Below, one piece after another: positions 38,498 through 47,966 of a stretch of 64,000 nt of DNA. Each line of letters opens with the position of its first letter. Position 1 is the stretch's first letter. This DNA is from Microbacterium sp. (lineage in GTDB: Bacteria; Actinomycetota; Actinomycetes; Actinomycetales; Microbacteriaceae): contig JAITLK010000003.1 of assembly GCA_031277945.1 (NCBI GenBank), positions 310,001 to 374,000 of the forward strand, in the 5' to 3' direction. Under the pieces are notes generated by a model. That model ran no database searches. It was not told the origin of the DNA and saw only the letters and a program-made list of their open reading frames with translations. The translations under genes were made by a program, and so were the position numbers.

Positions 38498-38555
38498 TTC
38501 CCGGACCTGCCGTCATACTCGGCCGATGTCGTCTCGGAGACGGCAGGATGGGATC

Positions 38556-39125
38556 ATGACCGCTCTGTCCCGTCTGCGCGAGGATCTGGCCGCCGCGCGC
38601 CTGCGGGATCCGGCCGCGCGCACCTCCGTCGAGATCGCCCTGCTGTACCCCGGGCTGCATGCGCTGTGGGCGCACCGCGTCAATCACTGGCTGTGGCGCC
38701 GGAACCTGCGCTTCATCGCGCGGGCCGGATCGCAGTTCGCTCGGTTCCTCACCGGTATCGAGATCCATCCGGGCGCCACCATCGGGCGACGATTCTTCAT
38801 CGATCATGGTGCCGGAGTCGTGATCGGCGAGACCGCGATCGTGGGCGATGACGTCATGATGTACCACGGCGTCACACTCGGCGGACGCACGCACGCCGCG
38901 GGCAAGCGGCACCCCACCATCGAGAACGGCGTCGCCATCGGAGCCGGCGCCAAGGTGCTCGGCGACATCACCATCGGGGCCCGCTCCGCCATCGGCGCGA
39001 ATGCCGTGGTCACCCGCGATGCTCCCGCCGACTCCGTGCTCATCGGGATTCCGGCGAAGGCGCGACCCCGCGTCCCCGGCGACGACACCCGAGCGGTGCT
39101 CACCGCCCCCGAGTACATGATCTGA
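38556..39125 (+). CDS. cysE: Serine O-acetyltransferase
   Basis: Acetyl-CoA-dependent enzyme (189 aa) producing O-acetylserine for CysK. It is the short form (EpsC-like): an N-terminal helical region, then left-handed beta-helix hexapeptide repeats (about residues 65-170, [41 protein letters not shown]) with the catalytic Asp-His in DHG and the acetyl-CoA-site His in YHGV. I chose the ATG at 38556, preceded by AGGATGGGA; an ATG at 38526 adds ten residues without an SD. The C-terminus ends EYMI; CysE proteins often use a terminal Ile to bind CysK. Confidence 0.94.
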   Translation: MTALSRLREDLAAARLRDPAARTSVEIALLYPGLHALWAHRVNHWLWRRNLRFIARAGSQFARFLTGIEIHPGATIGRRFFIDHGAGVVIGETAIVGDDVMMYHGVTLGGRTHAAGKRHPTIENGVAIGAGAKVLGDITIGARSAIGANAVVTRDAPADSVLIGIPAKARPRVPGDDTRAVLTAPEYMI

Positions 39126-39155
39126 GCGCGAGCTCGCGGCGGATCGCACAGCGCC

Positions 39156-39161
39156 TAGGCT
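39156..39161 (+). promoter_or_regulatory. -10 element (TAGGCT) of leaderless amidase gene
   Basis: TAGGCT, six bases (CGAACC), then GTG at 39168. No SD is present. Confidence 0.6.
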
Positions 39162-39167
39162 CGAACC

Positions 39168-40562
39168 GTGACCCGGATCCATGACCTCACCGTCGTCGAA
39201 CTCACCGCCCAGATCTCCCGCGGTGAGCTGAGTCCGACCGAGGTCGTCACGCACTACCTGGAGCGGATCGATCGACTCGGCGCAGAAGTCGGGGCCTTCG
39301 TGGAGGTCACAGCGGACGCGGCGCTGCGGCGGGCTGCCGGTGATCTGCCCCCGGGCCCCCTGCAAGGCGTCCCGTTCGGCGACAAGGATCTCGTCGCCCG
39401 CGCCGGTGTGCCCACGCGCTACGGCTCGCGCGCCTTCGCCGATCACGTTCCCGCAGCGTCCGATCCTCTCGCCGATGCGCTGGACGCCACCGGCGCGATC
39501 AGCCTGGGCAAGACCACCACCCCGGAGTTCGGGCTCACCGGATTCACCGAGCCGCGCGTGGGGCCGGCAGCCCGCAATCCGTGGGACCCTTCCACCGGGG
39601 CAGGCGGCTCCAGCGGTGGCGCCGCCGTCGCCGTCTCGGCGGGTCTGCTCCCCTGGGCGCCCGCCTCCGACGGCGGCGGGTCGATCCGCATTCCCTCGGC
39701 CACGTGCGCCGTGGTCGGCCTCAAGCCCTCCCGGGGACGGCTGCCGATCGGCGCCGGTCTCGACTCCTACGACGGCCTGGCGGTGAACGGCCCGATCACC
39801 CGCACGGTCACCGACGCCGCTCTGCTCCTGGATGTGCTCACCACAATGGCACCGTCGCACCGATCGGTCACGGCTCCGGGCACGGGTCCGTTCGCCCATG
39901 CTCCGCGGGCGGAGATCAGCAGGATGCGCGTGGGCATGACGCTGACGACGCCATGGGACGAAGCCATGCACATCACGCTCGATCCCTCCGCACGAGCGGC
40001 CTACGAGCACGCCGCAACAGTCCTTGCCCATGCCGGTGCCGAGGTGGAGGGCGCCGATTGGCGGCCGACCGGCTACCCGGAGCTGTTCGGTACGCTCTGG
40101 CGGGCCAGCGCCGCCACGCTCCCCCTCGACGACGACGCGCTCGGACAGGTGGAGCCCATCACGGCATGGCTCGCGCGCGAGGGCCGCCGGCTCGATGCTC
40201 GCCGGCTCGTGTCGGCATACGCTGCCGCGCGCCTGTTCGAACGTCGCACGATCGAGGCGTTCGCGCACTACGACGCCGTCCTCACTCCCGCGCTCGCCCT
40301 CGATCCACGACCTGTCGGCTGGTATCGGACGCAGGACGCGGAACGCACCTTCGATCAGCAGGTGGAGTACGCCCCGCACACCAGCTGGGTGAATGTGGCG
40401 GGCCTTCCGGCGATCACGGTTCCCGTGCTCCCCGGGCCGGACGGGCGCCCCTGGAGCGTCCAGCTGGTAGGACGGCCGGGCGGTGAGCGGGCGATTCTCG
40501 CCCTCGCGGCACGACTGGAGGCCGAACGCGGAGCGCTCCCCCGGCCACCTCGTTTCGAATGA
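39168..40562 (+). CDS. Amidase-signature family hydrolase
   Basis: Amidase of the Ser-cisSer-Lys family, 464 aa. The catalytic triad is visible: Lys73 in FGDKDLVARAG, cis-Ser148 in AGGSSGGAAVAVSAG and nucleophile Ser172 in DGGGSIRIP. The Glu-tRNA amidotransferase subunit GatA belongs to the same family, but no gatB or gatC is nearby, so this is more likely a stand-alone catabolic amidase acting on an unknown amide. GTG start at 39168 is supported by a -10 box at leaderless spacing. It follows cysE by 42 bases. Confidence 0.92.
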   Translation: MTRIHDLTVVELTAQISRGELSPTEVVTHYLERIDRLGAEVGAFVEVTADAALRRAAGDLPPGPLQGVPFGDKDLVARAGVPTRYGSRAFADHVPAASDPLADALDATGAISLGKTTTPEFGLTGFTEPRVGPAARNPWDPSTGAGGSSGGAAVAVSAGLLPWAPASDGGGSIRIPSATCAVVGLKPSRGRLPIGAGLDSYDGLAVNGPITRTVTDAALLLDVLTTMAPSHRSVTAPGTGPFAHAPRAEISRMRVGMTLTTPWDEAMHITLDPSARAAYEHAATVLAHAGAEVEGADWRPTGYPELFGTLWRASAATLPLDDDALGQVEPITAWLAREGRRLDARRLVSAYAAARLFERRTIEAFAHYDAVLTPALALDPRPVGWYRTQDAERTFDQQVEYAPHTSWVNVAGLPAITVPVLPGPDGRPWSVQLVGRPGGERAILALAARLEAERGALPRPPRFE

Positions 40563-40567
40563 CTAAG

Positions 40568-40606
40568 CAACCTTGGTTGACAATCCTCCGGAAGCAACCT
40601 AGGTTG
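40568..40606 (+). promoter_or_regulatory. Promoter with two CAACC-NN-GGTTG operators
   Basis: Near-consensus promoter: TTGACA (40577-40582), 17-base spacer, TAGGTT (40600-40605), six bases, then ATG at 40612. Operator 1 (40568-40579, CAACCTTGGTTG) overlaps the -35. Operator 2 (40595-40606, CAACCTAGGTTG, a perfect 12-base palindrome) covers the -10. Their centres are 27 bases apart. Binding of a repressor, plausibly the adjacent HTH protein, would block RNA polymerase. Confidence 0.8.
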
Positions 40607-40611
40607 ACACT

Positions 40612-40857
40612 ATGACCCAGACCACGATGGTGGACGTCGCCACCGACACCTCCGATCCACGCGCCGGGCTCCGGGCCGTCGTCTCCCTGCGCGAGCTGAC
40701 CGAATCGCTCGAGCTGCGACAGGTCGAGGCGGCCCTGCGCGCGGGGATGAGCTGGACGGAGATCGCCGCATCACTCGGTGTGACACGGCAGGCCGTCCAC
40801 AAGAAGTACAGCCGCCGCGTGGACCCGACGATCGTCCTGCCGCGGAGGTCGTCATGA
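40612..40857 (+). CDS. Small helix-turn-helix DNA-binding protein
   Basis: Protein of 81 aa with a single HTH at about residues 44-68 (AGMSWTEIAASLGVTRQAVHKKYSRR), preceded by a charged helix (LRELTESLELRQVEAALRA). Similar small HTH proteins are often encoded next to Clp N-domain proteins in actinobacteria. The mRNA appears leaderless, and the promoter is covered by two palindromes, which suggests autorepression. Its TGA overlaps the next ATG (ATGA), so the two proteins are probably made together. Confidence 0.9.
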   Translation: MTQTTMVDVATDTSDPRAGLRAVVSLRELTESLELRQVEAALRAGMSWTEIAASLGVTRQAVHKKYSRRVDPTIVLPRRSS

Positions 40858-41816
40858 GCCGCATCGCCGCCACCCTCGGCACCTCGCAGACACTCTCGAT
40901 GAGCGGCTTCGCCGAGGCGGCACGACATCATCGATCGGTCGCGGACCTGGACGATCTGCTGGTCGCCCTCACCATGGATGGCGGGCTCGGCGGACAGGCG
41001 CTGCGGGCGGGCGGGCTGGAGCGCAACGGTGTGCGCGCGGCGATCGCGGCCACCCACGCCCAACGGCTGTCAGCCCTGGGGGTGATCGCGGATTCGCCCG
41101 CGCCCGACGACTCCCCGTCCCGGCGCACGGCCCGGTGCACGTGGAGTCCGCGCGTGCTGCAGATGTTCCAGTCCGTCCCCGCAAGCCACGACTTCTCGGC
41201 CACCATCCTGCGCGCGGTGCTGGATGAGCCGAGTGGCCATGTCACCGAGGTCCTCGCCCGCACCGCCCTGGACCGTGCCGAACTCGAGCGGGTCCTCGAC
41301 GCCGCAGCCGCCGCTCCCCCACCGTCGCGGCCGTCCGGCACCGGTGTGCTGACCGGCAGCGCGGGCACCCACGTCGCGGCTGCGATCGGCGCCGTATGGT
41401 CGTTGGTCTCCGACCCGAACCGTCTGCATGAATGGGCTCCCGCCGTGGGGGAACCGGCACGGAACGACGAGGACGGCACCTGGTTGACGACGGCCCCCGA
41501 CACCGCCCCCGACGGTCGCCCGCTGCGCGTGCGCGATGGCGTCCGCCGGCAGCGTTGGAGACTCCTCGACGCCGACGAGCCGACGCGGGTGGTGTGGGCG
41601 GTGACCTACCCCGACCTTCCCCGCGCCAACCGCCAGCACCTGCTTCTCGACCTGGCGCCGTCGGCCGGAGAGACGCGCCTTCATGTCACCGTCGAGTGGC
41701 ACCGCACCGTTGCAAGGCGTCCCATCGTGGGCAGGCTGCTCCGCCCGGTCACCCGGTGGGCGACGAGCCAGGGCGCGCGAAGCACGGCGCACGCGATCAC
41801 CGAGGCTTTCCGCTGA
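40854..41816 (+). CDS. Clp N-domain-like / SRPBCC fusion protein
   Basis: Protein of 320 aa that I read as two parts. Residues 1-150 contain two helical repeats resembling the Clp N-terminal substrate-binding domain (TSQTLSMSGFAEAARHH, DLDDLLVALTMDG, then HDFSATILRAVLDEPSGHVTEVLART). After a Pro/Ala linker, residues 165-320 look like an SRPBCC (START/polyketide-cyclase-like) ligand-binding domain (AAIGAVWSLVSDPNRLHEWAPAVGEP, LHVTVEWHR). No ATPase domain is present, so it is not a Clp chaperone. Translationally coupled to the HTH gene, it may act as a ligand-sensing partner of that regulator; this is inference. Confidence 0.82.
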   Translation: MSRIAATLGTSQTLSMSGFAEAARHHRSVADLDDLLVALTMDGGLGGQALRAGGLERNGVRAAIAATHAQRLSALGVIADSPAPDDSPSRRTARCTWSPRVLQMFQSVPASHDFSATILRAVLDEPSGHVTEVLARTALDRAELERVLDAAAAAPPPSRPSGTGVLTGSAGTHVAAAIGAVWSLVSDPNRLHEWAPAVGEPARNDEDGTWLTTAPDTAPDGRPLRVRDGVRRQRWRLLDADEPTRVVWAVTYPDLPRANRQHLLLDLAPSAGETRLHVTVEWHRTVARRPIVGRLLRPVTRWATSQGARSTAHAITEAFR

Positions 41817-41919
41817 CGCGCCCGCGGGACCAGACCACGTCGCGGTCGCCTGGACGCCTCTCTCCGAGGACCGGCCACGACTGTCACGCTGGACTGGTCC
41901 CCGCCGATCCGGCAGGTCT

Positions 41920-41925
41920 TAGCGT
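41920..41925 (+). promoter_or_regulatory. -10 element (TAGCGT) of leaderless GNAT gene
   Basis: TAGCGT, six bases (TGCCAC), then ATG at 41932; no SD. Confidence 0.5.
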
Positions 41926-41931
41926 TGCCAC

Positions 41932-42342
41932 ATGACCACCTACGAGTTCTCCGCCGACCCCGCTCGCATCGACATCGACCGCACGCATCGGTGGATCGCG
42001 GAGGAATCGTACTGGGGTCAGGGCCGAGCGCGCGAGCGTCATGCGGCGGCGATCGCGAACTCCCGTGCCTACGGGGTGTATGACAGCGAGTCCGGCGATC
42101 AGGTGGGGTACGCCCGCATCATCACGGACGGGATCACCTTCGCGTGGCTGTGCGACGTGTTCGTGGACGCCGGCCGGCGCGGCGAGGGCATCGGGAAGCT
42201 CCTCATGTCGGGGATCACGGCCGAGCTGGAGCCGCTGAATCTGCGGCGCGTCATGCTCACCACCGCAGATGCCCACGGGCTCTACGCATCGTACGGCTTC
42301 GAGCCTCTCGCGGATCCCTCCGCGTTCATGGCTCTCACTTGA
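41932..42342 (+). CDS. GNAT family N-acetyltransferase
   Basis: Acetyl-CoA-dependent acetyltransferase of 136 aa with one GNAT fold. The acetyl-CoA pyrophosphate loop is RRGEGIGKLL (about residues 83-92), preceded by the beta strand WLCDVFVD, and the C-terminal segment has ADAHGLYASYGFEPL. The substrate cannot be inferred. It is convergent with prfA, with only seven bases between the stops and no terminator visible. Confidence 0.93.
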   Translation: MTTYEFSADPARIDIDRTHRWIAEESYWGQGRARERHAAAIANSRAYGVYDSESGDQVGYARIITDGITFAWLCDVFVDAGRRGEGIGKLLMSGITAELEPLNLRRVMLTTADAHGLYASYGFEPLADPSAFMALT

Positions 42343-42349
42343 TCCGACG

Positions 42350-43429
42350 TCAGGACTGGTCCCCGAGAGCGGAAAGCCGCTCCTGCTCGTCGGTCTCGAT
42401 GCACGAGGCGATCACCGGCTCCAGGGCCCCGTCGAGCACGGCGTCGAGGTTGTAGGCCTTGTACCCCGTGCGGTGATCCGCGATGCGGTTCTCCGGGAAG
42501 TTGTACGTGCGGATCCGCTCGGAGCGATCCATACCGCGGATCTGGGACTTGCGCGCATCCGATGCGGCAGCGGCCAGCTCCTCCTGCTGCTTGGCGAGAA
42601 GGCGGGCGCGCAGCACGCGCATGCCGGCCTCGCGGTTCTGCAGCTGGCTCTTCTCGTTCTGCATCGAGACGACGATGCCCGACGGGACGTGCGTGATGCG
42701 AACGGCCGAGTCGGTGGTGTTGACGGACTGTCCGCCGGGGCCCGAGGAGCGGTAGACGTCGATCTTCAGATCGTTCGGGTCGATGTGCAGTTCCTCGGGC
42801 TCGTCGACCTCGGGGAACACCAGCACGCCGGTCGTGGAGGTGTGAATACGCCCCTGCGACTCCGTGGCGGGCACTCGCTGCACGCGGTGCACACCGCCCT
42901 CGTACTTGAGGTGTGCCCACACTCCCTGCGACGGGTCCGAGGAGGAGCCCTTGATGGCCACCTGCACGTCCTTGTATCCGCCCAGGTCGCTTTCGTTGCG
43001 CTCCAGCAGCTCGACCTTCCATCCCTGATGGGCGGCGTACTGCGAGTACATGCGCAGCAGGTCGGCGGCGAACAGCGCGCTCTCCGCGCCGCCCTCCCCG
43101 GCCTTGATCTCCATGATCACGTCGCGAGCGTCATCGGGATCGCGCGGGATCAGGAGGCGACGCAGCTTCTCCTGGGCGAGGGCCAGATGCTCCTCGAGGG
43201 CCGGCACCTCAGCGGCGAAAGCGTCGTCCTCTTTGGCGAGGTCCCGGGCGGCGGCGAGGTCATCCCCCGCCGCCACCCAGTCCTCATGAGCCTTGACGAT
43301 CCTGCTGAGTTCGGCGTAGCGCCGGTTCACCCGCTTGGCGCGAGCTGCGTCGGCATGGACCTCCGGATCGGCGAGCTCGCGCTCGACCTCGCGGTGCTCG
43401 TCGATCAGAGCCTGGACGGACTCGAACAT
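42350..43429 (-). CDS. prfA: Peptide chain release factor 1
   Basis: Class I release factor (359 aa) that reads UAA and UAG. The anticodon-like PXT motif is present as PAT ([14 protein letters not shown]), and the catalytic GGQ lies near residues 232-234 in [10 protein letters not shown]. It is methylated by PrmC in other bacteria. It starts 17 bases after the rho stop without a clear SD, so translation is probably coupled. The rpmE gene found between rho and prfA in mycobacteria is absent. Confidence 0.98.
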   Translation of the reverse strand: MFESVQALIDEHREVERELADPEVHADAARAKRVNRRYAELSRIVKAHEDWVAAGDDLAAARDLAKEDDAFAAEVPALEEHLALAQEKLRRLLIPRDPDDARDVIMEIKAGEGGAESALFAADLLRMYSQYAAHQGWKVELLERNESDLGGYKDVQVAIKGSSSDPSQGVWAHLKYEGGVHRVQRVPATESQGRIHTSTTGVLVFPEVDEPEELHIDPNDLKIDVYRSSGPGGQSVNTTDSAVRITHVPSGIVVSMQNEKSQLQNREAGMRVLRARLLAKQQEELAAAASDARKSQIRGMDRSERIRTYNFPENRIADHRTGYKAYNLDAVLDGALEPVIASCIETDEQERLSALGDQS

Positions 43430-43446
43430 CAGCGTCTGATCGCGGC

Positions 43447-45522
43447 TCAGCGGATGTTGTTCTCGTGTGCGTGCGAGGAACCGCCGACCGGGGCCGGGAT
43501 GGACTTCTGCATCTGCACGAGGAACTCCACGTTGGAGGACGTCTCCTTGAGCTTGCCCAGGATGACCTCCACCGCCTGCTGCGGGTCCAGGCCCGCGAGG
43601 GCACGACGCAGCTTCCAGGTGATCTTGACCTCGTCGGGGCTCAGCAGCATCTCCTCGCGGCGCGTGGACGACGCGTTGACGTCGACCGCCGGGAAGATGC
43701 GCTTGTCCGCCAGCTGACGGCTGAGACGCAGTTCCGAGTTGCCGGTGCCCTTGAACTCCTCGAAGATGACCTCGTCCATCTTGGATCCGGTCTCCACGAG
43801 CGCCGTGGCGAGGATCGTGAGCGATCCGCCGTTCTCGATGTTGCGCGCAGCACCGAAGAAACGCTTCGGCGGGTAGAGCGCCGAGGCGTCCACGCCACCG
43901 GTCAGCACGCGACCGGAGGTGGGGGCCGAGATGTTGTAGGCGCGGCCGAGACGGGTGATGGAGTCGAGCAGGACGACCACATCGCGTCCGAGCTCCACGA
44001 GACGCTTGGCGCGCTCGATGGCCAGCTCCGCCACCGTGGTGTGATCCTCGGCGGGACGGTCGAAGGTCGAGGCGATGACCTCACCCTTCACCCGGCGCTG
44101 CATGTCGGTGACCTCTTCCGGACGCTCGTCGACGAGAACGACCATGAGGTGCACCTCGGGGTTGTTCTGCGCGATGGCATCGGCGATCTGCTGGAGCACG
44201 ATGGTCTTGCCGGCCTTGGGGGGCGCGACGATGAGGCCGCGCTGGCCCTTGCCGATGGGCGCCACCAGATCGATGATGCGCTGGGTCAGCTTCTCCGGCG
44301 CGGTCTCGAGACGGAGGCGGTCCTGCGGGTACAGCGGCGTCAGCTTGCCGAACTCCACGCGTGCGGCGGCATCATCGACCGACAGGCCGTTGATCGAGTC
44401 CACCTTCACCAGGGCGTTGTACTTCTGGCGACCGCTCTGCTCGCCCTCGCGGGGCTGCTTGATCGCGCCGACGACGGCGTCACCCTTGCGCAGGTTGTAC
44501 TTCTTCACCTGGCCGAGCGAGACGTACACGTCGCTCGGGCCGGCGAGGTAGCCGGTGGTGCGAACGAACGCGTAGTTGTCGAGAACGTCCAGGATGCCGG
44601 CGATCGGGATCAGGACGTCGTCCTCGCCGATCTCGGGCTCGAACTCGTCCTGCGGCTGCACGGTGCCGCGGCGGTTGGTGCGCTTGCGTCCGCGCGAACC
44701 GCCCTCGTCGTCCCCGTGGTTCTGGTTCTGGTTCTGGTTGTTGCGGCCGTTGGCGTTCTGCTGGCGCTCACCGTTGTTCTGGCGCTCACCGTTGTTCTGG
44801 CCACCGTTGTTCTGCTGACCGTTGCCGTTCTGCGAACCATCTCCGCCGTTGCGGTTGCGGTTGCGGTTACGGTTACGGGTGCGACGGCCGCCCTCGGCCT
44901 GCTCGCCTCCCTCGGCCTGCTCAGCGTTGTCCTGCGTCTGTGCGGCATCAGCGGCGGGTGACGCGGCGGCCTTGTCCGAGGACTCCGAGCGCGAGGACTC
45001 GGTGGCGGCCCCGGCATCGGCAGCGGGTGCGGCACTCTCCGCTTCCGCTGCGGCCTTCGCGGCAGCGGCCTTCGTGGTGCGGGTGCGCTTCGGCTTGGCG
45101 GGCGCCTCGGTCTGCGCCTCAGCGTCGGCGACCGGGGCGGCATCGGCGGCAGCCTCAGCGGGGGCCTCGGCGTCGGCCTTCGGCTTGCGAGCACGCGACG
45201 GACGCTTCTTCGGCGCTTCCTCCGTGCTCGCGACCTCGGCGCTCGGCGCTTCAGGCGTGGCTGCCTCGGCTGCGGGCGCCTCGGCCGCGTCGGCACCGGC
45301 GGTCCGGCGCGGAGCGCGCTTGCGCGGTGCCTTGGCCGGTGCCTCCTCCGTTGCCGGGGCCGCGTCCGCGGCGGGCGCAGCGTCGGCGGAAGCGTCGGCT
45401 GCTGCCTTGGCCGCCGACGCTGTCGTCGCACGTCGCGGTGCGCGCTTGCGGGCGGGTGCTGCCTCGGCGGCGGGTGCCGTCTCGGCGGCAGGGGTGTTCT
45501 CGATGTCGGAGTTCGACTCCAC
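43447..45522 (-). CDS. rho: Transcription termination factor Rho
   Basis: Hexameric RNA helicase terminating untranslated transcripts. 691 aa, about 270 longer than E. coli Rho. The N-terminal 200 residues are Ala/Pro/Glu/Lys-rich, followed by an Asn/Gln/Arg-rich tract (about 195-265, including [12 protein letters not shown]) and then the RNA-binding CSD domain. The ATPase domain has Walker A APPKAGKT near residue 435 and the catalytic [15 protein letters not shown] segment. I chose the GTG at 45522, preceded by GAGGAG; the longer frame has no SD. Insert-bearing Rho proteins are typical of actinobacteria. Confidence 0.97.
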   Translation of the reverse strand: MESNSDIENTPAAETAPAAEAAPARKRAPRRATTASAAKAAADASADAAPAADAAPATEEAPAKAPRKRAPRRTAGADAAEAPAAEAATPEAPSAEVASTEEAPKKRPSRARKPKADAEAPAEAAADAAPVADAEAQTEAPAKPKRTRTTKAAAAKAAAEAESAAPAADAGAATESSRSESSDKAAASPAADAAQTQDNAEQAEGGEQAEGGRRTRNRNRNRNRNGGDGSQNGNGQQNNGGQNNGERQNNGERQQNANGRNNQNQNQNHGDDEGGSRGRKRTNRRGTVQPQDEFEPEIGEDDVLIPIAGILDVLDNYAFVRTTGYLAGPSDVYVSLGQVKKYNLRKGDAVVGAIKQPREGEQSGRQKYNALVKVDSINGLSVDDAAARVEFGKLTPLYPQDRLRLETAPEKLTQRIIDLVAPIGKGQRGLIVAPPKAGKTIVLQQIADAIAQNNPEVHLMVVLVDERPEEVTDMQRRVKGEVIASTFDRPAEDHTTVAELAIERAKRLVELGRDVVVLLDSITRLGRAYNISAPTSGRVLTGGVDASALYPPKRFFGAARNIENGGSLTILATALVETGSKMDEVIFEEFKGTGNSELRLSRQLADKRIFPAVDVNASSTRREEMLLSPDEVKITWKLRRALAGLDPQQAVEVILGKLKETSSNVEFLVQMQKSIPAPVGGSSHAHENNIR

Positions 45523-45585
45523 GAGGGCTCCTCTGAATATGGGAAGTGTCAGACATCTCTGCATTCGTCACTCGGACGAGCACGA

Positions 45586-45617
45586 CCATCGGGAGAGGAG
45601 TTGCGTTCTCCCGATGG
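45586..45617 (-). terminator. Hairpin terminator after thrB
   Basis: Eleven-base-pair stem CCATCGGGAGA / TCTCCCGATGG with a ten-base loop, between the thrB stop and the rho start. No U-tract. Confidence 0.6.
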
Positions 45618-45659
45618 GATGATGCAGAGGTTTTCGCAGAATTGCGATCGGAGGTCAGA

Positions 45660-46595
45660 TCACGCTCCGGGCGTGGAATCCCCCGATATGTTCCTCACTG
45701 TAGCACCTTTGAAATCGACGGCGAGCATGCGCGCATCCCATGTCGCACCCGGCACGCCGGCGGCGAGATCGACGGCAGCGGCACGCGCGCCCGGCCCGTC
45801 GGCCAGCACGAGCACCGAGGGGCCTGCTCCCGACACGACCGCGGGGAATCCTTCGGCGCGCAAGGCCCTCACCAGTTCGATGGTGGCCGGCATCGCCTGT
45901 GCCCGGTAGTCCTGGTGCAGCTTGTCCTCGGTTGCGGACAACAGCAGCTCCGGGCTCTGGATGAGCGCGGCGATCAGGAGCGCCGAACGCGACACGTTGA
46001 ACACGGCGTCCTCACGCGGCACCTGCGTGGGCTGCAGGCTCCGGGCGAGGGACGTCGACATCGTGAAGTCGGGAACGAACACCACCGGGGAGACACCGCG
46101 ATGCACCAGCAGCTTCTTGTGGGCGGGGCCCTCGGGAGTCATCCAGGCGATGGTGAGACCGCCGAACAGCGCCGGTGCCACATTGTCCGGGTGTCCCTCG
46201 ATCTGCGTCGCGATGCGCAGCAGGTCCGCATCGCTGAGCTCGATGCGACCCTCCAGCAGCCCCTTGGCGGCGAGGATACCCGCCACGACCGCAGCGCCCG
46301 ATGATCCCATCCCCCGGCCGTGAGGGATCACGTTGTGCGCGACGAGGCGGAGACCGGGGTGCGGGACCGCGTACTCGTCGAACACGTGCCGGATGGTGCG
46401 GACCACCAGGTGGGACTCATCGCGCGGGATGTCCTCGGCGCCGGACCCGGTGACCTCGATCTCGAGTTCACCGGCGGGCAGCTCTGTCACCGTCAGGTCG
46501 TCATACACGCTCAGCGCGAGGCCGAGCGTGTCGAACCCCGGGCCCAGATTGGCACTCGTCGCGGGGACGCGCACCGCCACCGTGCGAGCGTTCAT
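45660..46595 (-). CDS. thrB: Homoserine kinase
   Basis: GHMP-family kinase (311 aa) that phosphorylates homoserine for threonine synthesis. The N-terminus has VRVPATSANLGPGFDTLGLAL, the ATP-binding loop is HGRGMGSSGAAVVAG (near residue 93), and the C-terminal GHMP motif is VVSGAGPSVLVLAD. It follows hom by 69 bases. Threonine synthase (thrC), present between hom and thrB in mycobacteria, is not in the window; the hom-thrB arrangement matches Corynebacterium. Confidence 0.97.
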   Translation of the reverse strand: MNARTVAVRVPATSANLGPGFDTLGLALSVYDDLTVTELPAGELEIEVTGSGAEDIPRDESHLVVRTIRHVFDEYAVPHPGLRLVAHNVIPHGRGMGSSGAAVVAGILAAKGLLEGRIELSDADLLRIATQIEGHPDNVAPALFGGLTIAWMTPEGPAHKKLLVHRGVSPVVFVPDFTMSTSLARSLQPTQVPREDAVFNVSRSALLIAALIQSPELLLSATEDKLHQDYRAQAMPATIELVRALRAEGFPAVVSGAGPSVLVLADGPGARAAAVDLAAGVPGATWDARMLAVDFKGATVRNISGDSTPGA

Positions 46596-46664
46596 GCGAG
46601 GCGCGGCCTGACGGGACAGGGGTTGACGACATTGCGGACTCGTCCGCTCGTGGAACGTGCCACG

Positions 46665-47966
46665 TCACTCTCCTTCAACGCGCAGCACGCTGCTCACGGC
46701 GCGGACGACGTCGCTGGCCGACAGCCGCTGAACAGTGCTGCTCAGGTCTTCTTCGCGTGCGGTGTGCGTGCCGATCACGATGCGGGCCGTGCCAGCGCCG
46801 TCGACGACGGTCTGTTCGACCGTCGCAACGGACACGCCGCCGTCGCTGAGGATGCTTGCGACGGTCGCGAGCACACCGGGTTGATCCGTCACTTCCAGGG
46901 TGATCTGGTAGCGGGTGGTCACAGCGCCGATCGGGAGGATCGGCAGGTTGGCGCGCGTGGATTCTCCCACGCCGACGCCGCCGGCGATGTGGCGGCGGGC
47001 GGCGGAGACCACGTCTCCGAGCACGGCAGAGGCCGTCTGCACGCCACCCGCGCCTGCACCGTAGAACATGAGGGGGCCTGCGGCCTCGGCCTCGACGAAG
47101 ACGGCGTTGTTGGCGCCGTGAACGCTGGCCAGCGGGTGCTCACGCGGCACCAGCGCCGGATAGACCCGCACGGAGATGCTCTCCTGGCCGTCGGTGTCCA
47201 TGCGCTCGGCGACGGCCAGCAGCTTGATCACGAATCCGGCGTGACGTGCGGCCTCGATCATCGACGCGGTGACGGTGGTGATCCCCTCCCGGTGCACCGA
47301 CTCCAGGGGAACCGTGGTGTGGAAGGCGAGGCTCGCGAGGATCGCCGCCTTCTGGGCCGCATCGAATCCCTCAACGTCTCCCGTGGGGTCGGCCTCGGCG
47401 TAGCCCAGACGCTGGGCATCCGCGAGCACCGCATCGAAGTCGGCGCCCTCGGTGTCCATCCGGTCCAGGATGTAGTTGGTGGTGCCGTTGACGATACCCA
47501 TGATCCGCTTGACGCGATCTCCGGCGAGGGAGTCACGCAGCGGACGGATGATCGGGATGGCCCCCGCGACGGCGGCCTCGTAGTAGACCGACGCCCCGAC
47601 CTGCTCTGCGGACTCGAAGATCTCGGGACCACTCGTGGCCAAGAGCGCCTTGTTGCCGGTGACCACGTCGGCACCGGAGTTGATGGCCTCCAGAATGAGC
47701 TCACGCGCGGGCTCCAGCCCGCCCATGAGCTCGATCACGATGTCGGCGCCGTGGATGAGGGCTGCGGCATCCGTGGTGAACAGCTCACGCGGCAGTTCCG
47801 TGTCGCGGGGTGCGTTGACATCGCGCACCGCGATGCCGACGAGCTCCAGATCGGCGCCGGCACGGTCGGCCAGTTCTGCGCGGTGCTCCAGCAGGAGCCT
47901 GGCCACCTGTGAGCCGACGGAGCCGGCTCCGAGCAGGGCGATGCGGAGGCGTCGGTAGTCGATCAT
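46665..47966 (-). CDS. hom: Homoserine dehydrogenase
   Basis: NAD(P)H-dependent enzyme (433 aa) reducing aspartate semialdehyde to homoserine. Nucleotide-binding LLGAGSVGSQVARLL is near residue 12, with catalytic-region motifs VTGNKALLA and GIVNGTTNYIL in the middle. A C-terminal ACT domain (about 350-425, YQITLEVTDQPGVLATVASIL) indicates feedback control by threonine. The ATG overlaps the lysA stop (ATGA) and follows GGAGGAG. Confidence 0.98.
   Translation of the reverse strand: MIDYRRLRIALLGAGSVGSQVARLLLEHRAELADRAGADLELVGIAVRDVNAPRDTELPRELFTTDAAALIHGADIVIELMGGLEPARELILEAINSGADVVTGNKALLATSGPEIFESAEQVGASVYYEAAVAGAIPIIRPLRDSLAGDRVKRIMGIVNGTTNYILDRMDTEGADFDAVLADAQRLGYAEADPTGDVEGFDAAQKAAILASLAFHTTVPLESVHREGITTVTASMIEAARHAGFVIKLLAVAERMDTDGQESISVRVYPALVPREHPLASVHGANNAVFVEAEAAGPLMFYGAGAGGVQTASAVLGDVVSAARRHIAGGVGVGESTRANLPILPIGAVTTRYQITLEVTDQPGVLATVASILSDGGVSVATVEQTVVDGAGTARIVIGTHTAREEDLSSTVQRLSASDVVRAVSSVLRVEGE

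Noticed and set aside
39168..40562. GatA subunit of the Glu/Asp-tRNA amidotransferase
   Set aside because: The catalytic triad is shared, but there is no gatB or gatC nearby and the sequence outside the signature looks like a catabolic amidase.
40612..41816. Toxin-antitoxin pair
   Set aside because: The overlap and autoregulated promoter fit, but the second protein (320 aa, Clp-N-like plus SRPBCC) resembles no known toxin and is too large for the usual types.
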